A DNA stretch of 64,000 nt from Datura wrightii. Its lineage: Eukaryota; Streptophyta; Magnoliopsida; Solanales; Solanaceae. Where the stretch lies: NCBI GenBank assembly GCA_035772735.1, contig JASDFA010000027.1, forward strand, positions 30,486,001 to 30,550,000, written 5' to 3'. Each line of letters starts with the position of its first letter. The first letter of the stretch is position 1. Positions 59,364 through 64,000 of the stretch are shown piece by piece. A program made the translations under genes and the position numbers. Below the pieces are notes generated by a model. The model saw only the letters and a list, made by a program, of their open reading frames with translations, made no database searches and was not told where the DNA came from.

Positions 59364-61665
59364 TGTAATACCCCGGAAAGGCCTAAGAATAGACCCGAGG
59401 GTTAAAATTTGAAAAGTGCAGAAAACTGGTAAAAATATCACAGATCGGATGACCCTACTACTCGTGGTAGGATACAATGGGTTGTTATATGCAGTCAGGG
59501 TTTTGGAAGTTAGGGAAGCAGTGGTGACAACGGACGGTGTAACGACTCATTGTCAGGAACAACGAGTCGTTGTTACCACTTGTTAGAAGGACCAAACTTA
59601 GGCTGAGGAGGAAGCAACGGGCTATCCCACTATCCGCGGTGAGAGAAAATGACCAATTGTTTCAAGTCGTTACTAGTTGGTTGAGGTTTCCAGTGCATTC
59701 AACGAATGGAAACCACAACTTGTTGGAAGTCACAACGAGTCATGCTGAGGCTCGTGGAAAAGGGAGTCAGTTTGGTTAAGGAGTTGACCACGGTCGATTC
59801 AACCACCCGTGGTTTGAAGTAACGACTCGTCCTGATGAGTCATGGGAAGGGATCTGAGATGTGTTATGAAGCAGTGCACCTGACGACTCAACACCACAAG
59901 TCGTGGTATGTTGCCACGACCCGTTGGGTCGGTCGTTGGTCCATCTGGGATAGTTTTTAGGGAAATTATGTTAAGGGTATTCTCGACCTTTCCTCATTTT
60001 TAGCTCCTAAACTACATCGTTTTGGATATTTTCTTAGTATGATAATATGAGTTAAGTCCTTTAGGCATGCCCATTCTCATGCAAGGATTCTAGAGGGGTT
60101 TCTGGGAGATTTAAGGCCTTCTTCCCCAAATTTTCTTCAAAATCCTTTGTGGGTGTTCAAGGAACTTCGAGTCTCTCCATTCCCAGGTATGTAGGGTTTT
60201 AAAATGGGTGGAATTCTTACTCACACATGCCTATTTTCGATTTAAGTCATGAATTCTCCTACTCTAATTCCGTGGGATTTTACCCAAAGCATGTCAATGT
60301 GATTTCTCCTTATGGGTATGTTTTAATTGAGGTTTATTTATTGAAATATACATGTTGGGAAGGTTTAGTATTATTTTCTTCAAAATTGCGTTTCAATCTT
60401 TTTAAATCTAAATTGCCCATCTATGGAAGTTCATGGAAATTCTGATTTATGATGAATATTCATTATTTTAAGTTTACTGGTTATGGAAATGCATGAATCC
60501 AAGTTACCCATGTTTATGATCATATTTGAAAGAATTGAGTATGAGGAAGCATTGGGCAATGCCGATATGATGAAAAATGATTTATGATTTACGAAACGAA
60601 TTTCATGATTTATCGATTTATGATATTGGCTGATGTAAAGGGCCTTGATTCTTGGCCAAGCATGTTTTAAAGGGGATCAATGATGATAAGTGTTATATCT
60701 TAGCCAATGAATTTTTATGCATGATGTTAATGATTTATGTATGAAATATATGCATGTTTTTGGGAATCGTGTCTAGCACCGAGCAGCCCGGCATGAACGA
60801 TTACGCCAGTGTCTCATAACCACGTGCCACTGTGGGTTGTAAATTTTATGATATTATGATAATGATCCCCTAGAATGTGATATCACGCCTTATGCACGAC
60901 CCTCTCCTGGCAAGCCAGGGTCGGCTCTGCACTCTTGAGCGAGACAGTGGGGCATCATGAAAGGGTCTACCATGATGGTGTCGGTTATAAAAAGTCCTCC
61001 CATTGTTCCACATGTTTTATGCATTGTTATAATTATGTTATTGGATCAAGTTATATTAAGATGAAGTTATTTACGATTCAGATAATGAATGTTTACGAAT
61101 GATTTAAAAGTCTTGAGCCTTATGTTTTGTTGTGAAGAACTTTGATGCAAGCATGATGTCCTTCTCTTATGTCTATTTATGAGTTTTTTTAAATTTTAAA
61201 ATTTCCATTTTACTTACCTTGCATACACAATACATTCCACGTACTGACCGTATACTTTCTATGTTGTATCATTTCATAATACTGGGTCCGGATCTCAGGC
61301 TCATCCTCACCCTTAGGCTATCTCAGCTTACGATTTCAACTTGTTGGCGAGTCCTCATATTCCAAGGGATTTTTTGCATACTTTCATGTAGTTTATGTTT
61401 TCGTACTGGTTGGGTTAGTTGGGGATCTTGTCCCATCAACCTATCTTATGTATTAGAGGCTTTTAGACAAGTATGTAGTACTCAGCTATGTAGACGTTGG
61501 TATTTCTTGATGCTATGTTATGATTATGTTCCTCTATAATTTTATGATTATCGTTCCGCTTATTTTAATGAGATTAGTTGTATGCATGAGCCATGGGTCG
61601 ACATAAGGTCCCTCGGGGTCCTTTGTCCCGTGTCTATGATCCGGGTGTACGTTCGGGTATTGACA
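59364..61665 (+). repeat. A4 5' LTR
   Basis: 2,302 bp, starts TGTAATACCCCGG and ends CGGGTATTGACA, four bases before the primer site. U3 (59440-59950) has ACAACGAGTCGTTGTTACC, TAACGACTCGTCC and related words. No clear TATA box. The middle holds the block AGCACCGAGCAGCCCGGCATG shared with A1 and A2. Confidence 0.92.
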
Positions 61666-61669
61666 AACT

Positions 61670-61682
61670 TGGTATCAGAACC
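61670..61682 (+). other. A4 primer-binding site (initiator tRNA-Met)
   Basis: TGGTATCAGAACC, four bases after the LTR; one change from the standard plant TGGTATCAGAGCC. Confidence 0.85.
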
Positions 61683-61875
61683 ATAGGTTTGAAGTTTCCT
61701 AGGGAGTCCGAAAGCCGTGTTAGGTAGAGTCTTCTTCATGGGTGTGAAGAGCGCCACATTTATGACGAAGAGGCTACTAAACGTTTTAGGAAATGTTCCC
61801 TTCATTCATGTTCTATGTCGTGCGATGAAAAGCTTTTCCATCCTTCTAATTTATGCGATTCGCGATTTCAGAATT

Positions 61876-63180
61876 ATGGCTCCTAGAAGAATGAACGAAG
61901 GAGGAATGGAAATGATGAAGGCCACAAAGATGGCAGTGATGAACGAAGGAGGAATGGAAATGATGAAGGCCACAGAGATAGCAGTGATCATAGGCATCAA
62001 TAAGCCCCACCTATTCCGAAGCCCCAGGCACCAGAGCCAGCTGCCCACGCTGAGTTTCGGGCGGCGATTCAGATGTTGGCAGAGGCCTTAACCGCTCAGC
62101 TCAATCAACAAGCTGTTGTGCAGGTTCCACAGAATGGCAATGCGGCAGCGGCTCGGATTAGAGACTTCTTGAGGATTAACCCTCCTAAGTTCACGGGATC
62201 TAAGGTGGATGAGGATCCATACAAGTTCGTTGAAGGGATCATGAAGGTCACTCAGGTTATGGGAGTGACAAATGGGGAGTGTGTGGACTTTCCCTCTCAT
62301 CAGCTAAAGGAGGTCTCTCATATTTTCTACATGCAATGCAAGGACAGCAGGGGGCGGGAGCAGGCCCTATCAGCTGGGATGAGTTCGACATGGCCTTTCT
62401 TGATAGATTCTTCCCTCGAAAAATGAGGGAATTGAAGGAAGCTGAGTTTGTTAACCTCAGGCAAGGAAAGATGGCGATGCTGGAGTATTCACTTGAGTTC
62501 ATTAGCTTATCGAAATACACCCCAGAGTTGGTGATAGATCAGAGGGCGCGGGTGGGCTGATTTGTTCATGGTGTGGCTGGTTATTTAGACGAGGATTGCA
62601 GGACTGCCATGCTTCACTAGGATATGGACTTTCCTCGCATAGTGTTGTACGCCCAGCAGAAGGAGGCGGGTCATGCGAGGGAGAGGGAGGCAAAGAGGGC
62701 TCGGACAAATAGTTGTGGGTTTTCACATTAGAGGTCCTGAGGTGTCTACCGCCCACAATTTCAGCAGAGGCCACTAGCCCCAGCCCCATCATCAGCTAGT
62801 GTCTCATCCACACCCAGGGGTGATCAGGGGAGCAGGGCTTCAGGGTAGAGGGATCAGGGGGGCACTCAGTTAGAGTATATCTCTCCAGCCTGTAGGAAGT
62901 TCGACAAGAGTCATAGTGGGGAGTGCTTGTTCGGTTCGAATGTCTAGTTCAATATGGTAGATCTGGGCACATGCGACGAGCATGTCCATATGCCAGACAG
63001 GGTGATGATAGGGGTCGAGCACAGACCAGTAGGACAGCAGTAGCTCTAGCCCGTTCTACCCCGCAGGGAGCATCGACTAGTGGAGGTGGTGGACAGCGGC
63101 AGAACAGATTCAATGCCCTTGCCCCGCGCCAGGAGCAGGAGAATTCGCCATACATGGTCATTGGTATGTTTCTTGTCTTA
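61876..63180 (+). pseudogene. A4 gag, frameshifted
   Basis: Starts MAPRR at 61876. A 48-bp tandem duplication follows at 61891-61986. The capsid part runs from about 62040 in a second frame (EFRAAIQMLAEALTAQLNQQ, then IRDFLRINPPKFTGSKVDED) and changes frame again near 62330 into WDEFDMAFLDRFFPRKMREL. Stops occur at 61999, 62560 and 62620. The zinc knuckle at 62941-62985 (RSGHMRRAC) has lost its second Cys, now Tyr. It is better kept than E, A3 or G but not functional. Confidence 0.85.
61891..61986 (+). repeat. 48-bp tandem duplication in A4 gag
   Basis: Units 61891-61938 and 61939-61986 differ at only three or so positions. The frame that gives ERRNGNDEGH per unit, rather than the MNEGGMEMMK one, fits a hydrophilic gag N-terminus. 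Confidence 0.85.
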
Positions 63181-64000
63181 CATATTGATGTTTATGCCTT
63201 GCTAGATTCAGGAGCTACATTGTCTTTCGTGACTCCTTACATTGCTAGTAGCCTTTGAGTTAGTCCTGAGACCTTGTCAGAACCGTTTTTAGTTTCTACC
63301 CCTGTCGGTGATTCGGTTGTAGCTAGACGGGTGTATAGAGGGTTCCCGATCACTATGTTGCATAAGGTTACCTCCGCAGGCTTAGTAGAATTGTCCATGA
63401 CTGATTTTGACATCATTTTGGGTATTGATTTGTTGTTTGCATGTTATACTTTGATTAATTGTAGGACCCGTACCGTGGCGTTTCATTTTTTTGGTGAGTC
63501 AGTTGTGGAGTAGAAGGGTAGTTCAGCGGTGCCAGCAGGTCGGTTTATTTCCTATCTTAAGGCTAGGAAGATGATCTCTAAGAGTTGCATGTAACACCTA
63601 GTTAGGGTTAAGGATGTGGAGTCCGAGACCCCAACTATTCAGTCAGTTCCAGTGGCGTGTGAATACCTGGAGGTGTTTCCCGAGGATTTGCCAAGTGTAC
63701 CTCCGGAAAGGGAAATTGACTTCGGTATTGATCTATTGCAAGATACGCAGTCTGTGTCTATCCCTCCTTACAGGATGGCTCCACCTGAGCTAAACGAATT
63801 GAAGGATCAGTTAAAGGATCTGTTGGACAAGGGCTTCATCAAACCGAGCCAGTCTCCATGGGGTGCTCTAGTTCTATTTGTTTGAAAGAAGGATGGTTCC
63901 CTTCGCATGTGTATTGACTACTGACAGTTGAACAAGGTTACCGTCAAGAACAGGTACCCCTTACACAGGATTGATAATTTGTTTGACCAGCTTCAGGGTG
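63181..64000 (+). pseudogene. A4 pol, 5' part (protease and start of RT), runs off the window
   Basis: The protease has an intact D-S-G-A site (YALLDSGATLSFVTPYIASS, about 63196-63255). The linker is seen at 63274-63513 (FDIILGIDLLFACYTLINC). The RT entry reads IDFGIDLLQDTQSVSIPPYR and LLDKGFIKPSQSPWGA. Stops at 63259, 63513, 63885 and 63923 show that this copy is inactive. RT catalytic residues lie beyond the window end. Confidence 0.88.

Noticed and set aside
11142..61682. tRNA genes at the TGGTATCAGAGC sites
   Set aside because: Only the primer-binding complement of a tRNA 3' end is present, beside LTR ends; no cloverleaf.
63000..64000. Active autonomous element at the right end
   Set aside because: A4 keeps the protease site but has several stops in gag, linker and RT within the visible part.

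Overview
This window is a block of nested, mostly decayed LTR retrotransposons from a plant nuclear genome. I found no host protein gene, rRNA gene, tRNA gene or CRISPR array. The evidence is plant Ty3/gypsy gag, protease, RT, integrase and chromodomain-like tails on both strands, primer-binding sites of plant initiator-tRNA-Met type or of the TGGCGCC type, 5-bp target-site duplications, an Athila/Tat-style third ORF, and a scrap of plastid rpoC2. The gypsy vocabulary looks Solanaceae-like (pepper, eggplant, potato or tomato group); that assignment is an inference from memory of such elements.

Layout. 1-588: end of a B-like LTR (H), lying in the decayed third ORF (589-1480) and 3' non-coding part (1481-3054) of a D-type element whose LTR is 3055-4609. 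That element interrupts the gag of a dead Tekay/Del-like chromovirus (E, 4610-9032). Element B1 (5' LTR 9033-11137, gag-pol 20917-26164, truncated 3' LTR 26165-27715) lies against the end of E and is itself split by element C (11158-20911, minus strand). C is the best-preserved unit: two 1,420-bp LTRs, a perfect CACGG duplication, gag-protease and a third ORF, but no RT or integrase. 27716-27848 is unassigned. A1 (pol tail plus LTR 28746-30976/34103-34181) is interrupted by A2 (30977-34097, minus, TATAT duplication), which makes a spacerless inverted LTR pair.

34182-39120 holds three D-family LTRs: one minus with its primer-binding site, and one plus copy sitting inside an older plus copy. 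39121-40573 is an LTR on the minus strand (F) containing a plastid rpoC2 fragment. 40574-43228 and 52197-53543 are the pol and gag of a minus-strand chromovirus (A3), split by element B2 (43229-52191, TGAGG duplication). A3's 5' LTR (53544-55868) cuts the RT of element G (55869-58614, minus), whose LTR (58615-59363) is cut by A4 (59364 to beyond the window), a younger chromovirus with its 5' LTR, primer-binding site, gag and the start of pol.

How the parts work together. Each complete element would be transcribed from its LTR, primed by a host tRNA at the site beside the 5' LTR, copied by its own RT/RNase H and inserted by its integrase. Nearly all copies carry stops, frameshifts or lost catalytic residues. 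Element C lacks the enzymes altogether and would have needed help in trans. Its most unusual feature is a U3-like promoter module, a pyrimidine-rich leader and a GT-AG leader intron placed directly before its third ORF.
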